Positions 44,283 to 56,900 of a stretch of 64,000 bases of DNA are shown here, piece after piece. Within the stretch, counting starts at the first letter, position 1. Each line of letters opens with the position of its first letter. The stretch is taken from contig QUOL01000011.1 in assembly GCA_009761415.1 (NCBI GenBank), forward strand, positions 806,001 to 870,000. The letters run 5' to 3'. The notes beneath the pieces are model-generated. The model was not told where the DNA came from and ran no database searches. It saw nothing but the letters and a program-made list of their open reading frames with translations. The position numbers were made by a program, and so were the translations under genes. This stretch comes from Sarcomyxa edulis (lineage: Eukaryota; Basidiomycota; Agaricomycetes; Agaricales; Mycenaceae).

Positions 44283-46129
44283 TCACCGAGCGTAAGGATG
44301 GTAATTGTGTTGTCCCCTTTGACCAGCCCTCTGTGGTCCAACTCCGGCACTGCCCATGGCTGGTCCGGCAGGCGCACCTCTTGGTCCTCTAGGAATATTC
44401 GGATTCAACCCTCCTCCAGCAGGTATCATCCCAGTCGCGCCTCGTCCCATACCCATTGGCTGTCCTCCGGCACCCATACCCATGCCCATGCCCATACCCA
44501 TACCCATACCCATACCAGGAGTCATACCCATTCCCATTCCTTGCCCAGGTCTCATTCCACCTCCAAATCCACCGGCGCCACCTGCTCCTATCCCAGCCGC
44601 CATCATCGGGTTCATAGCTAACGCTGGGTTGAGTTGGCCGGCGCCTGACATCTGGAACATACGAGTGTAAAGGGCGGCGAGCGCTTGCGGATCGAAGGGT
44701 GCGTTGCCGGGAGTCGGTACGGCCGAGGCAGGGGAACCGGTGAATCCTCCTTGTTGACCTGCGCCGAAAGTACCAGGGGCTTTTGCGTAATCTGAAGGGT
44801 CCTGTTCGTTGGGGTAGCTATCTCTTTGATACCGTGGTTGAGCTAGTTTAACGTCGATCTGGAAAAATGTTAGAAGGACGTCACTCGTGTTATAAGAACA
44901 CGCACTAATTTTCCGTCAATTTCCAAGTTACCGAAACCAAGGAAGGGTTGGACGTTGGTATCTTCAAAAGAGACAAACCCGAATCCTTTACTTCTACCGG
45001 TCTCACGATCCAACATGACTGTTGAGTCTATCACTTTGCCATACTGAGAGAAAAACTCGCGCATCGACTCAGAGGTAACGCTGCCAGCTAGGCCGCCAAT
45101 GAATAGTTTTGTTGCCCGCTGGTGTTCTTGGCGGGGAATAGCACGTTTAGGGTCAATCTACGATAGAAGCGTCAGGACTGGAAATTTTTACGATAGAATA
45201 GACCACGTACAATTTTTCCGTCCAAAAAATGTTCTCTGACCATGACTGCATTGACACTGGCGGGTTCTTCGAAAGTCAAAAAAGCAAAACACCTCGAGCG
45301 GCCAGCAGCATCGCGCATGATGGTGCATGCATCGACTTTACCAAATTGCGTAAAGTAGTTGCGGAGGGACTCTAATGCGACAGACAGTAATAAGTACAGA
45401 ACATTATAGTGATAACGACGTATCGTATATACCATCCGTTGTATCCCAGTTAAGACCACCGATGAACATTTTGCTTTATATGGGAGAAGCAGAGATTGCT
45501 ATTAGTATCGGTAAGCTAGAACAAGACTGCGACAACAAGAGGAAAGGGAGGACTCTACGCAGATTACGCTAGAGCTAGGCTAGACGATGGACTGACTACG
45601 AGATGTCGAGACAGTCATCTAGTCAACGCATTACCGGTAGCCTGTCGAGGGGATTTGTGCACAGGTACATCTTTGAAACGGATCTCACCCTTCATCTTTC
45701 ATCTCGGAAGGTCGGACTGTGCGTTCGGGCACAGGGATGTTTGAATAAGTCCCGTCGTTCCTTGCGGGTGGTGGCTCGCGATATTCTGCAGGCTGAGGCT
45801 GCTCGTAAGTGGGGATTTGCTGCGTGGCAGGGGCGGGTACCGCGCTCGTTGGCGCCGAGTAAGACTGCTGTTGAACAGTCGTGTCGATGGGTTCCGTCTT
45901 TGAAGTACCGTTTGCTACAGGTTCTGCGGATTTTGAAGGTGCTGGAGCGATATTCTCCGTAGGCGCCGGTTCTTTGGCTGGTGGCTCTGGTTTCTCATCC
46001 TGTACCTGCTCAGAAAAGTCACCTTCGTCGTTGCCGTAAAGATCTGGAGAGTATTTCAGCAATCAACTTGGTGAGAATATATGAAAAAGAGGCCATACCG
46101 CCGTACAAATCTGCGTCAAGGTCGCTCAT
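44283..46129 (-). CDS. HRP1: Hrp1/Nab4-like tandem-RRM RNA-binding protein
   Basis: The start is at 46129 (MSDLDADLYG, spliced to DLYGNDEGDF). An acidic, Pro/Gln-rich N-terminus is followed by two RRMs: MFIGGLNWDTTDESLR with AGRSRCFAFLTFEE, and LFIGGLAGSVTSESMR with GRSKGFGFVSFED. The basic linker is IDPKRAIPRQEHQ. RNP1 and RNP2 are intact in both. The tail is low-complexity: Ala/Pro, then a Gly-Met repeat (about 44460-44530), ending HNYHPYAR. Yeast Hrp1 (CF IB) binds the UA-rich polyadenylation element beside Rna14/Rna15, and shuttles with mRNA. An hnRNP A/B or Musashi-like name would fit equally; the layout and fungal context favour Hrp1. Divergent from PDX2, 347 bp. Confidence 0.85.
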
Positions 46130-46476
46130 GGTGGTTAGAGTCTGAGATGTAACTTGGGCGTACGAATTTTTCGGCTCCGCCCTTGTCAAACAGCGTCAAA
46201 TGGTGGCTGTGCCAACTCTAAAAGTCACTCTCATAAATGACCAGATTTCTACCTATAAACCTGGATAACGACGCTAGTCGATAGCAGTAGAACGTATATT
46301 TTTTGCTTCGATAGAATCCTGTCCCAGGGGCAGTTGTGCAAGAGCCAAAAATATGAGCTGATGCGCGGTAAGTTTTTTTTCGGAGACGCGCTCGCTTCCG
46401 GATTGTTTATCTTCCAGAAAACTTTCCGAGGCCACTTCAGCACCCAGATTCTGTTAGTAACGCCGTGCAGAGCACA
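46130..46476. promoter_or_regulatory. Divergent promoter, HRP1-like and PDX2
   Basis: 347 bp between two ATGs on opposite strands. No TATA box within 100 bp of either start. It includes TTTTTT and CGCGCTCGC tracts without a known site. Confidence 0.5.
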
Positions 46477-47386
46477 ATGGGAGACTGGCCGAAGGATGTC
46501 ACAATTGGGATACTGGGTAATGCACTTTGCCAGAAGACTACCCGAAAAAATACGCTGATCGCAGTCTTACAGCACTTCAGGGAGCTTTCGCAGAGCACCA
46601 GGCCACTGTCCAGAAATTGTCTCTGAGGAATAAACCCACAGTTCTCCTTGTACGGACCGTCGAAGAATTGAAACGCTGCGACGGTTTGATCATCCCTGGT
46701 GGTGGTAAGCAATCGAATTTCCTCTAGTTCCTTATCGAGTTAAACAACCGCCGCTTTAGAATCCACGACCATCGCTCTACTAGCTCGGTTAGCTGGGCTA
46801 TTAGAACCTCTACGAGAGTTTGTACGGACAAAACCTGTCTGGGGAACATGTGCCGGTGCTATCTTACTGTCTCAAGCCGCTGAAGGAATGAAGAAAGGCG
46901 GCCAAGAATTACTAGGCGGTGTTTCGATTACAATTGCTAGGAATGGTTGGGGATCCCAGGTTCGTTCATGTCACTACTGATCAACACCACCAGGAGACCT
47001 GAAATATGCCTAGGTGGAATCCTTTGAGGCGCCGCTTCACGTAGAAGGCATGCGTGACCCCACACGACCATTTACGGGTGTCTTCATTCGAGCACCGGTG
47101 CGTATCCATCCATCATGTTCCTATCACTGACTCTGATCTTCCAGCACAGGTCATAGTTGCACTGACACCCAGCACCTCTGATCCGCCGATCCAAATTATC
47201 GCCACTCTGCCACCCAATCTTCTTCCAGATACCCTCCAGGCCGCGGACGGCACGGCCAACGTCAAGACTATCGTCGCCTTGCGTCAAGGGAAACACCTCT
47301 TGACTACATTTCACCCGGAACTCACGAAAGACGATCGTTTCCACGAATACTTCATGAAGGAGTGTGTCTACCCCTCGCTTGCATAA
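46477..47386 (+). CDS. PDX2: Pyridoxal 5'-phosphate synthase glutaminase subunit
   Basis: Class I glutamine amidotransferase that feeds ammonia to the Pdx1/Snz synthase for vitamin B6. [13 protein letters not shown] splices to [14 protein letters not shown], the conserved start. GLIIPGG splices to [14 protein letters not shown]. The catalytic Cys is in [12 protein letters not shown] (about 46848) and the His-Glu pair in [17 protein letters not shown] (about 47300-47350). All three triad residues are present. Four or more introns; the stop is at 47384-47386. The synthase partner is not in this window. Convergent with the SulP gene, 93 bp apart. The yeast name is SNO. Confidence 0.94.
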
Positions 47387-47479
47387 TAGATCTCACTGCT
47401 GGAATAAGTTATCTTCACTACTGGATAGACATTACTTGCGGAGGATCAAATGTAGCAATTAATTTTGTCAAATGTGTAT

Positions 47480-50400
47480 CTACTCTATCGTGCTGTCTTT
47501 TTCTGTTTCTTCAAGTCTACTTCGTGCCCAGCTCATAAACGCCCCATCCTTCACTTCTACCGTAACACATCGCGATAGAGCTACGACGGTGCAATTTCTT
47601 TCCGATACACCATTGCAATCTAGCATATCGCCCCGGGATGCCAGTGTACCCTTATGAGTGGCACGTCCCAAACGCAAGATAGGCAGCCTGGATAGCCGTT
47701 GCCTGATGAATTGAAGACTTATCTGGGGAAGCATGATCAATGCATTGCGAATCGAAGGGCGGGTTAGGGTAATAGACGCTGGCGGGGTCTCAGATGTTAC
47801 CGTTGCAACGTCAGCCTGCCCCTCAATAATGAATACGAACCGGTCGTCATCGCCTATATAGTCACGGGAAGAGTCAGAAGGGTTCGAGAGATTGACTCTC
47901 CACGGTGAAACAAAGCCCACCTGCACGTATAATCGTTTGTCCAGGTGCATAACATACAAAACGACCGCCAGCATCGACAAATCTCTCTGAGGCTGGGGGA
48001 AGAACTTCCAGAGTCTGAGGCGAAGGAATTGCATCATCGCGTAGTGTATCTATGTTGAAATCGAATAATGTGCAGAAAGATTGGTATATATCGGCGTCAG
48101 TCGTTGAGTCCTTTCCTGCGTTTCCTGGAAAATTTACAAGAGTGTTTTATGAGATCTGGGGAAGGACATCAAAACAATGGAGAATCCTACCTTTTTCCAC
48201 AATGGTAGTAGACTTTTCGTGTTGGTGCAAGCACCACGCTAAAGCGGTCTGGCGTGATCTGAATGCAAGTACATCCCCTTTCTCCATGACAGGAACCGTC
48301 GTAGCATCAGGTTCAAAGATCAAACGGACCCCAGCACGCTCGAAGTCTGCGTGCACTCCGGACCCTTTTTCTATACCTGACAGAACCATCGTCGTCCCGC
48401 GGGGAAGCAGATCACGGCCCGCACGAGAGAAGCACTGTGCCGCAGAAGTTTCAAGACGGTGGACTGAGAGCATGTCGACGAGGATGAATGTTGCGTGGGT
48501 CTTTGAGTCAATGAGTTTTGTCTCGAGGGAGGGAATGGTGGCGAAGACTGAACAGAGTGTAATTATTATGCTTTTCGGAAAAGAAAACAAAATGAGATGT
48601 GCTTACAGACGTATCCTGCTAGAACTACCACCCGCGCATTGATTTTTTTCAGGATGTCCTCTGAGTGGCCTTGTACAAGACTTTCGACGCTCTCTATATC
48701 AGTGGAAGGGTCTGAAAGGGAGGGAGTGTGGTTGAGAGGTGATATATGAACGGGGGGTGCTTGCTCGCCGCGGTGGAATCTGTGTCTCTCGTTCCATTCT
48801 TCCCATTGCATGACTCGGGCAGGCTGTGAGACAGTGTGAGCATGGTTTTGCGCTAATGACACATGCAAATAGAATACGAACAGAATCGATGACACCGTAC
48901 GCAAGATACACAACCGTTGCAGCTCCAATCCCAACTCCAAAACCTTCAGCGAAGCCTAAAAATGTGCAAGCCAGTAGGGTACCGACGGAGATGCCCCATT
49001 CAAGCCACGCGAGTGTTTTGGCAGACTCCCAGACGGCTTCTAGGAAAAGCTCGATCCCCAAGAAAAGCACTAGGGCAGAAGCTAATACGGTAGGGATATA
49101 CGGTAGAAGAAGTCCCGATGTGAGGAAGAGGATGAACGTCAGGAAGATGACGAGGGTCATCTCGAAACGGCCACCATTTGCACGAGTGAAGAAGACAGAA
49201 TAGGAATATTGCTACGGTCGTATACATCAGAAGACTTCAAGCAAGCAGCTGCAGTGGCCACTTACCAAAATACTCGGAATGGTTCCCGCAACTCCTGCCA
49301 AAATGTTTGCCACACCTTGGCCGAAAAATTCATGGTTCATGTCGTAAGGCACGTCAAGACTGAACGCCAAAGCTGGCACGTAGATTGGCAAGTTGAGGAC
49401 CCCAATAACAACTAGCAACACGATGTTGGTGATGGCGTGTTTCATCGCAGACCATTCGACTTTGGAGAAATCGAATTCTCGCCAATAAATCCAGGAAGTG
49501 CCGAGACCTCCTTGGCGTATAGCGGTTTTATCCACCCTGAAGAGCCAGCCATTGGAGATGAGTTCCTCGGTAGGGGTGTGTTGAGATCCAACGACGATCC
49601 AGAAAATGACTGGGATAGAAAATAGATAGATTGGTACATAATACGCGTTTTGCACCAACCCTCGTGTCCAGCGGTCGATGCTTGGAGATCGCAAGGTTAC
49701 AGATAATATGAAAGCGGGAAGGAAAGACGCTGCCAAGAGTGGAAGGTGAGGGACATTGAATAAAACGGAACCAGCTGATGATAGAGTGAGGCCCGGAGAA
49801 GACGGGGGAAGAGTCAGACCGAGTCCTAGTATGAACAAGGAAACACCGATCGCCCCGATCGCTCCTGTAAGAACAGTTTGAGGAAAGTATGCAACCTAGA
49901 GAATTCGGAAATGAGCGAGCGAATTACGACGGGACGAAAGAAGGCTTTACCAGATTGCCCAGCTTGAGTAGACCGAGTATGATAAATGCAGCGCCGATTA
50001 GAAAGCTGGTCATAGCATACGCAGCCATGACCGTTGGAACCAAAGCAGGATTATCACTTCCGAGGGCACTTCGAATGTCAGTAGCTATTCCTCTCAGGAA
50101 AGGCAAAATTTCGATGAGCATCGCGCCTAAAGCACCGGGAAAGCGCGATCCTCCCAATGTCATGGCCACTTGCGACAAGATCGTGCTGAAAGCAGATATT
50201 AAATCAAAAGTTGCATATTTTCAAGTCATATATTCACCTCATGATGTACATTGAGAGCGCTTGGATTTGCAACGCCTGAAAGGTGTTTGTAGAGCCTTCA
50301 TCTGAAGGAAAGACAAGCAGTCCCGTCGAAACTAACAACGTGAGATTAAGGTTAGACTCAAAAACTACCATATACGTGACCTCACACCTGTATCGAGAAC

Positions 50401-50499
50401 GTTGAATAAAGTACCAAGGACGACAGATGGTAGGGCACGATACAACCGTCCAGGAGTATTGGAGATCCAGCGAGCTGAACGAGCCTTGAAAACTTCCAT
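47480..50499 (-). CDS. SulP anion transporter with C-terminal STAS/cNMP-like region (YGR125W type)
   Basis: The start MEVFKARSARWISN is at 50499. It is followed by SulP transmembrane helices: LPSVVLGTLFNVLDTG, TLGGSRFPGALGAMLIEILPF, TSFLIGAAFIILGLLKLGN, GAIGVSLFILGLGL, ITNIVLLVVIGVLNLPIYVPAL, then GVANILAGVAGTIPSILV, LVIFLTFILFLTSGLLLPYIP and GTLLACTFLGFAEGFGVG. A soluble STAS-like part follows (THATFILVDMLSVHRLE). The end is a cyclic-nucleotide-binding-like beta barrel (DRFVFIIEGQADVA, SRGDMLDCNG). This order matches the yeast vacuolar YGR125W family rather than plasma-membrane sulfate permeases. Many introns. Substrate unproven. Confidence 0.88.
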
Positions 50500-52305
50500 T
50501 TGGTGGTATAGGCAGAGTCGCAGAGAACTGGAAAGACTACAAGCCGGGTGAGACCTGTGACTCGGAACAAGGAAGTTTCTCGGAAGGCAAAATAATTTTG
50601 TACAAATGGGGGTAGTGAGCGCCAATGCCCGAGGATCAGAGACTCAACTGTTCCTGTCAAAGATGGCGAATTTGCAAGTGATTACATGTGCGGAAGTTCT
50701 GAGTCTCCAAGGAGCACCGTAACCTTCTCCAAGGCCAATACTTATTCCATTTTACCCCATTCCGACCCCATTTCCATATGCTGCGGCGAAGAAGAAAAGT
50801 GAGGATCGGATCCAGGTGACCTTCTGGAGTGTTCAGGACTTGCATCAAGTTGTGGCATGCACGTTGGTCTCGACCTCACAAAACGTGCAATTCCGCCATG
50901 GCACTCCGTTTCCTCGAGTAGGATTCCGCTTGAGACCTGGATCATGATACTTGCTCTCAAAATCACTCTCGAAAGGATGAAGAGAAATTATTGAGAAATT
51001 ATTATTACCGACGACGACTCGGCGATGGAACGGCGATGGAGTGAAGTACGGGATTATATAATGCCGGGCACCAGCGGGCACAGTGCAATTCTAACAAGTT
51101 CAAATACCGACTCTCTCCAAGATCATTTCTCCAACATTTCTCACAGGATTTCCCATTTGTCGCACTTGATTCTCACTATATCCGATCGGCGACTCGCGTC
51201 GGTGCCCTAGAATGAGGGAAGGTAAATTATTGACCCAAAAAGATACAGCATCATGCGCACTCGAGATAAAAATCTCTCCTCGTTGAATTGCGAAACAAAC
51301 AGCTTCGAATTCTGGTGGAACTTGGTCCCAACCGTTGTAGGCCTACACCCACTTAATTATGTATCGGACAATGATTCGACATTCTCGCGACATTCGACTC
51401 ATGGCAGGGATCAGGAGCCGATCAAGGTGCAGAAAGACTGATGCCATCGACATCCTTTGTGTACTCACTTGATCTCATCATTCACGTTCACCATTTACGA
51501 GACGATTCTTGGAAAAAGATATAGGGTGGTTGCATCGGGAACAACGTTGCATAGGATCGGACCGTTCAACTCAATACTACCTCACGAGATACACTGCGCT
51601 AGAACGCCTGACTCTGGCGCGACATTACGATTCCAACGTTTCAATAGAGATACTCCTACGACCGACCGAAGCTCCGAATGTTGACACCGTAGTCTTCGGC
51701 CTTCGGAGCTCGTTCTCACGAGCCAGCGCTTATTGCATTGGCAGCAGACCAGCGCTCGAAGTCACGTACGCCGCTTGTCGCCCGTTCACGTTGAATGGAA
51801 TGGCGAGCGCCCGCTTATGGCTCACCTCAAACACCCTCATACAGAACGGCCGCCAACCACGTTCGCGGATGCCACATTACCCGACTATCCTTGAATGACA
51901 AGCGCCACGCTGTTTCGCGTTTAATACGTAGCCTCGATCATCTTATGGAACAAAGGTCTCTCGATGGGTTAATTTTGTTGCGTTATAGCAGCCTCATTTG
52001 TATCACTCTTGGCTCCACGGCTCCGCTTCTCTCTGATCTTTACCAGGAAGGATTTTCGCCAGTGGCACCTTGGCGAGACCCGAGGTACACGAAGACTGCT
52101 GTCAGGTCGGCGATCAGCACGGGAAATGCCCGGTATAGTATGTGTACACGAAATAACGAACGTCGGCAGCATTATACATTGTGAGTATTTCAAAATATAG
52201 CACTGCCATTTACATCCTCTATTTCGCATATTTTTATGCTCCTTTCGATGTAAGTCAATCCTTGACCAAATATGATGCTGTTGACAAAAATGGACACTTG
52301 CAGGA
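50500..52305. other. Intergenic, 1.8 kb without recognised gene
   Basis: Several frames of 60-130 codons on both strands, overlapping each other and lacking domains. No tRNA, tandem array or transposon end was found. Confidence 0.45.
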
Positions 52306-52313
52306 TATAAAAG
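52306..52313 (+). promoter_or_regulatory. TATA box of desaturase gene
   Basis: TATAAAAG, 56 bp before the ATG at 52369. Confidence 0.55.
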
Positions 52314-52368
52314 CTGGACGTGCAATGGTCTGTTGTATCATCGCCCCGCCTTCCTCCCTTACGACGAG

Positions 52369-53433
52369 ATGGCACTAGGAAACTCCTACAGCTCTGCGAC
52401 CGAGGTCGTCGTCCCAGAATATCCCATCGAGAACGACCCCACCGACGCGTACAGGGAGGCATTCACCATCAGCAATCGCTACAAAGGGCGAGACAACTTC
52501 ATCGCAATTCTCGCTATTCTCAATAACTACGTCGTCTTCGCCATTTGCGTCTACGCCTGCGAATACGTCAATTTGCACTTCGCCGACCACAGAGTGTGGT
52601 GGGGGACCTACATATTCGCAGTCCTCGTCATCGCTTCCCGCATGCGTGCCTTCGAACATTTTGTTCATGAGGCCTCTCACAACAATCTCTTCACCAGCCC
52701 ACGTGCGCACGAGTACCTCGAATTTCTTTACGCTTTCCCCGTGTTCCGCCTTCTCAAAGTCTTCCGCACCTTACATCTCGAGCATCACAAACACCTCGGT
52801 GATCCCGTACGAGACGCCGATGTCGTACGTTTCATCAGCTATGGCCTCATCAGCGACCGCCCAATCAGTAACAAACGTTTCCTCTGGCTCATCTGGGGTC
52901 TCCCAATCACCGGGTGGTTCCAGTACGAGTACATTATCACATTGTTCGCAGAATTCTGGACCTCCCCCGACTCTTATCCCTCTAAAGCCATATATTGGGC
53001 GCTCGTTCTCTCTGGAGTTCATTTGACGGGTACATGGCGTGAATTCGCGCTCTATTACGTCGTCCCGTGGCTCGGCATCCTCCCTATCACAAGGTGGTGG
53101 GCTGAGCTCGGCGAACACCTCGGGTTGAACTTGACGGGGAACTTCGGTAACTCGCGAACCAACGACGGGTTCTTGCAGCGGTGGTGGATCCATCCGCTCA
53201 ACGATGGGCTGCACGCTGCACATCATCTCAATAGCCAGGTTCCATTCCATCTCTTGAGGCGGTTGCATAAGGAGTTGATGAGGGAGAGTTCAGAGTACAA
53301 AGAGAAGTCGCAAATTTCGGGTGGTATTTTGGAGACGTTCAGGCAAATGCGAGCCGCTCCGACTATAGTTCTGAAAGAATCCAGCGGTGGGAAAGCAGAG
53401 TGGGACAAGGGTCAGGTCTGGGCCAGACGGTGA
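52369..53433 (+). CDS. Membrane fatty-acid desaturase-family protein, single exon
   Basis: 355 codons from the ATG at 52369, without introns, which is unusual for this window. Three His boxes of the membrane di-iron family are present: EHFVHEASHNN (H-x3-H), HLEHHKHLGD (H-x2-HH) and GLHAAHHLN (H-x2-HH). Hydrophobic segments flank them (FIAILAILNNYVVFAICVYA, TYIFAVLVIASR, YWALVLSGVHLTG). No cytochrome b5 domain is fused. The family covers acyl desaturases, hydroxylases and ketolases, and the exact reaction cannot be read from sequence. Codon third positions are strikingly C-rich compared with neighbours, suggesting strong expression or a different history. Convergent with the phosphatase gene. 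Confidence 0.88.
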   Translation: MALGNSYSSATEVVVPEYPIENDPTDAYREAFTISNRYKGRDNFIAILAILNNYVVFAICVYACEYVNLHFADHRVWWGTYIFAVLVIASRMRAFEHFVHEASHNNLFTSPRAHEYLEFLYAFPVFRLLKVFRTLHLEHHKHLGDPVRDADVVRFISYGLISDRPISNKRFLWLIWGLPITGWFQYEYIITLFAEFWTSPDSYPSKAIYWALVLSGVHLTGTWREFALYYVVPWLGILPITRWWAELGEHLGLNLTGNFGNSRTNDGFLQRWWIHPLNDGLHAAHHLNSQVPFHLLRRLHKELMRESSEYKEKSQISGGILETFRQMRAAPTIVLKESSGGKAEWDKGQVWARR

Positions 53434-53965
53434 TCAGTTGATCTTGTTTCTCTTTCGCATCCACCCCAAAATTTTGGACACCTATATCACTTGTATGTAG
53501 CTTCTGTTCGTTTCGGCGTTTTCTCTCTCTTTGTTCACTAACATAACAAGATACTTACCACTGTGTACAAACTGGCTTCTCACGTATGTACTTGAAATTC
53601 AAATCAGAACTATGACGCGCTTTGATCCAGCTGCAGCCAATATTCAGAGTTCTTGTTCGGATACAGAGGCAGAATTCAGCTGTCAATCATCTGTCGATTG
53701 GCAAAGCATGCACATTGAACATGTCTGCATGTGAGGATGTCGATATCAAATCTAAGTACTGCGGGAAGTTCAAGGGAACTCGTAGATATACGTAGGTATG
53801 TGTGTATGCATGTGTAAAATTAAGGACGATAGCTACAAGTACGGGAAGGATACAGAACGGAAAACTCCGAGTCCGACAGGGTAGATGTGTACAAATATAT
53901 CATCAAGGCAATTATAATAAAATCCGAGTCCGTGCCGCTACTGATATTGATAAACGGCGCATACC
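53434..53965. other. Intergenic between convergent genes
   Basis: 532 bp holding both 3' UTRs. Nothing else recognised. Confidence 0.45.
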
Positions 53966-56900
53966 TTATAGCAATGCTTGGCTGAGATAAAAGTCTCTGG
54001 ACGCAGCCAACAGACGTTGCTCCTCCTGACTCCACATGATCTGCATCTCCTGCTTGACCTTCTGTCTGATCTCGTGTCTGATGCTCTTGATCGTCACAGT
54101 GAACGCAGCAGAAATTGGTCTGTGATCAGATACGTTTGCCTCGTAGCGTTGGTAATGCAGAAGATTTACCCGCGAAGGGATTCGGGCTCTCCACAGAACC
54201 CGATCGCACCACGCCGGTGATCGTTGTTTTTCTGAAGTATCGTATTCGGACGTTCGAGGATCGTACTTGTAGGTTGGTGCAAACGTCAGAGGTCCCTCCG
54301 AGAACCCTCGGAATCTACATCCCCGGTTAAACTTGATTTCTTTGAGGAGTTGGTCATGGCCCAGTAGGCTTTCGTATTCACCCGCTCGGACAGCAGCAAT
54401 AATGGCTTCACGACGCTGGTCGATACGGTAGTTCATATCACCGTTGACCTATAAATGCCGTGTCAAGGAGGGGGCGCGTTATATGGATATAGGGGACGTA
54501 CGAATGTGACTTCGTGATCAAGAACCATGGTTCCGTCTCCCCCGCCAACGTATGCGATAGGCTCCTCCGTAACCGGGAAAACGGCCTTGGCTTCCAGGAT
54601 CGCAGCAACATCTGCATTTCGCTGACGAACAGCATGCTGGCCAGCAGCAAGATGACAATTGATGAGACAGATCGAAGAGTCTTCGACCACGAAACGAGCC
54701 ACAATGCCTCCCTAGACCGAATCTATCAGAGGCGAAGACGACGATATTGTACGAGACAATGAGTGGCATACCTTGTTTCCATATCGTCCACCCATGCCTC
54801 TCTTGATAGTAGCAATAGCAACATCCTTTAACGATATTCGTTCCGTATTCTTGACAAATATACAGCTGAACAGCCCAACCAGACTCTCGGTATGGACTAC
54901 AGAATAGGGAACATCCGGAGGCATAGCCATCCTGACGGCGTGAACCAATCGTTCATACCAGCGTTTATAAGCACCTGTCACTTTATCGGAAAGGCCTCCA
55001 TCTTCAGGCAATTTTTTTCGTCCGAGAATAACATTCTTTGCAACCATCTTGCGACTTTCGAGGTCAATGATCTCCTGGAATCCAAAGGAGATGATGTCGG
55101 GACATGGTACGCTCTTGAGCATATTGTCGAGAACGTCGATGTTCTCCGCATCACCAGTCAGTGAATCGGGTCTAGAAGCATCCAAATTCCACGATACGAG
55201 TAAGATGCTCATATCGCGGAATATGCTGAAAGACGTCTCGCGCTTCGAGAGCTCAAGATCTATGAAATATTAGACATCATCGACGTCAGTATATAGTAGC
55301 AGCCCAATTGAGCTCTGATCAACGCACCAATCCAATCGGAACCCAAAAGCCCATCCCACAGCTTAAGCTGTTCGTCTCTCCCAACACTGAACACACAGAG
55401 TCTCCCCGTCTTCTCGATTCCATAATGATCTACCCCAAGTCTCAGGACCGAGAGATCAGGATGAGCCATCCAGGCATTTGTTACTGCCCAAGGTTTCAGC
55501 GACACATCATATGCCGAGATCATGCCATTCCTCCCTCCAGCCCAGAGCCTGTTATTTACTCCTTCTAGACACAATACATCGGAGTTCGACACTCTCATGA
55601 CCTCAAGGCATTTGGGATACCCGTTGTCTCCTTCCAACGCCCAGACTGTGATATAGCCCTCCTCGTGGCCTATATAGACGGTATCAGGTTGAGATGGGAT
55701 AATAGTGGCAGAAGTCACGGGTCCGACGTGTTCTGAAGGTAAAAGCGAACGGCCTACGCTCCCTGGGGTGAAGATGTCGTATACTCGGATTGTCGGTGTC
55801 TTCGTTACATTTCCAGGGGCATGCGAATCCACTCTGGCAGCAGTAAACAGTCTCCCTCCAACGATCTTAGCGAACTCCTGCTTTTCGGCGATTCTGAAGA
55901 CTCTGGGAGTCGTCTGGAGGACGGCGGGGGTGAAGATATACGCCTTTCCTGACTCGTCCAGGGTAACCATCGAATTGCCATGCCGGAACATATGGCTGAT
56001 GGGACGCGAATGCACAGCGAGCTTCGTCCCCGAGATCTCACCAGTCCGTACATCCATCTCGAACAGATGCCCTTCTTTAGTCCCAAACCACACAAAAGCT
56101 CCCAAATCACTCTTATCCTCCGACGCCCTGAATTCCACAGTAGTCATCTTCACATCTTTCAATCCTACATCCTTGATGTCTACATTGAACACAGCCACGT
56201 CCGAAATCGACAAGTCGTATATTTTGACATGATGCTGGGTAGCTACGACAACGCTCGTTCCAGCGACAGCAGCGTGTCCTGTGAAGGCAGGGACAGGGAT
56301 TTTCACCTCGGTCTCTCTTTGATGATGGAACAATACTGGGGGTCGCCGAGAAGACCTACTGCTGTCAGGTAGCGAGTCACCTGCACGCGTCTTGGGATCG
56401 TCTTCCTCTCCTGATTCTTCATCAGAAGATGGCGGTGTGATGGGACGTCGAGCAGGAGGAAGCTTGTCACCTAGTCCAATCGTGCGTGTCGGGGGAGGAG
56501 GCAATTTAGACGTGCCAAAAGTTTTTCGGTCACCGCTATTCAGGAGTGATGGAGGTTCCTCCGGAGGTGGAATGTACGCTGGAATAGACAATTGTGGACG
56601 GACGGGAAGTCGTGGTGGTGTTGCTACTTGAGGTGGAGGTTCACTGAGTATTGCAGTATTGCGCCGGATGGGTAATGGTGGGGCAGGTGAAGAAGGAGAA
56701 TCAGCGTGCACGGGTACAGGTTGCTGGATCATGGACGTTCGATATCGTGGAGGAGGACGTGGGGGTGGTACGATGCCAGGACGAGCAGTTGGTGGTGGAT
56801 TATCGCTCTCGCTAGACTCAGAGGATCCTGTTCGATTATGTAGATTCATTGTAGGCTTTCTAGGGGGTATAGCAGGAGGTGCAGTGATGATGGAAACGGA

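Noticed and set aside
44274..44670. Plus-strand His/Thr/Ser- and Pro/Ile-rich frames
   Set aside because: Antisense shadows of the Gly-Met and Pro-rich tail of the HRP1-like gene.
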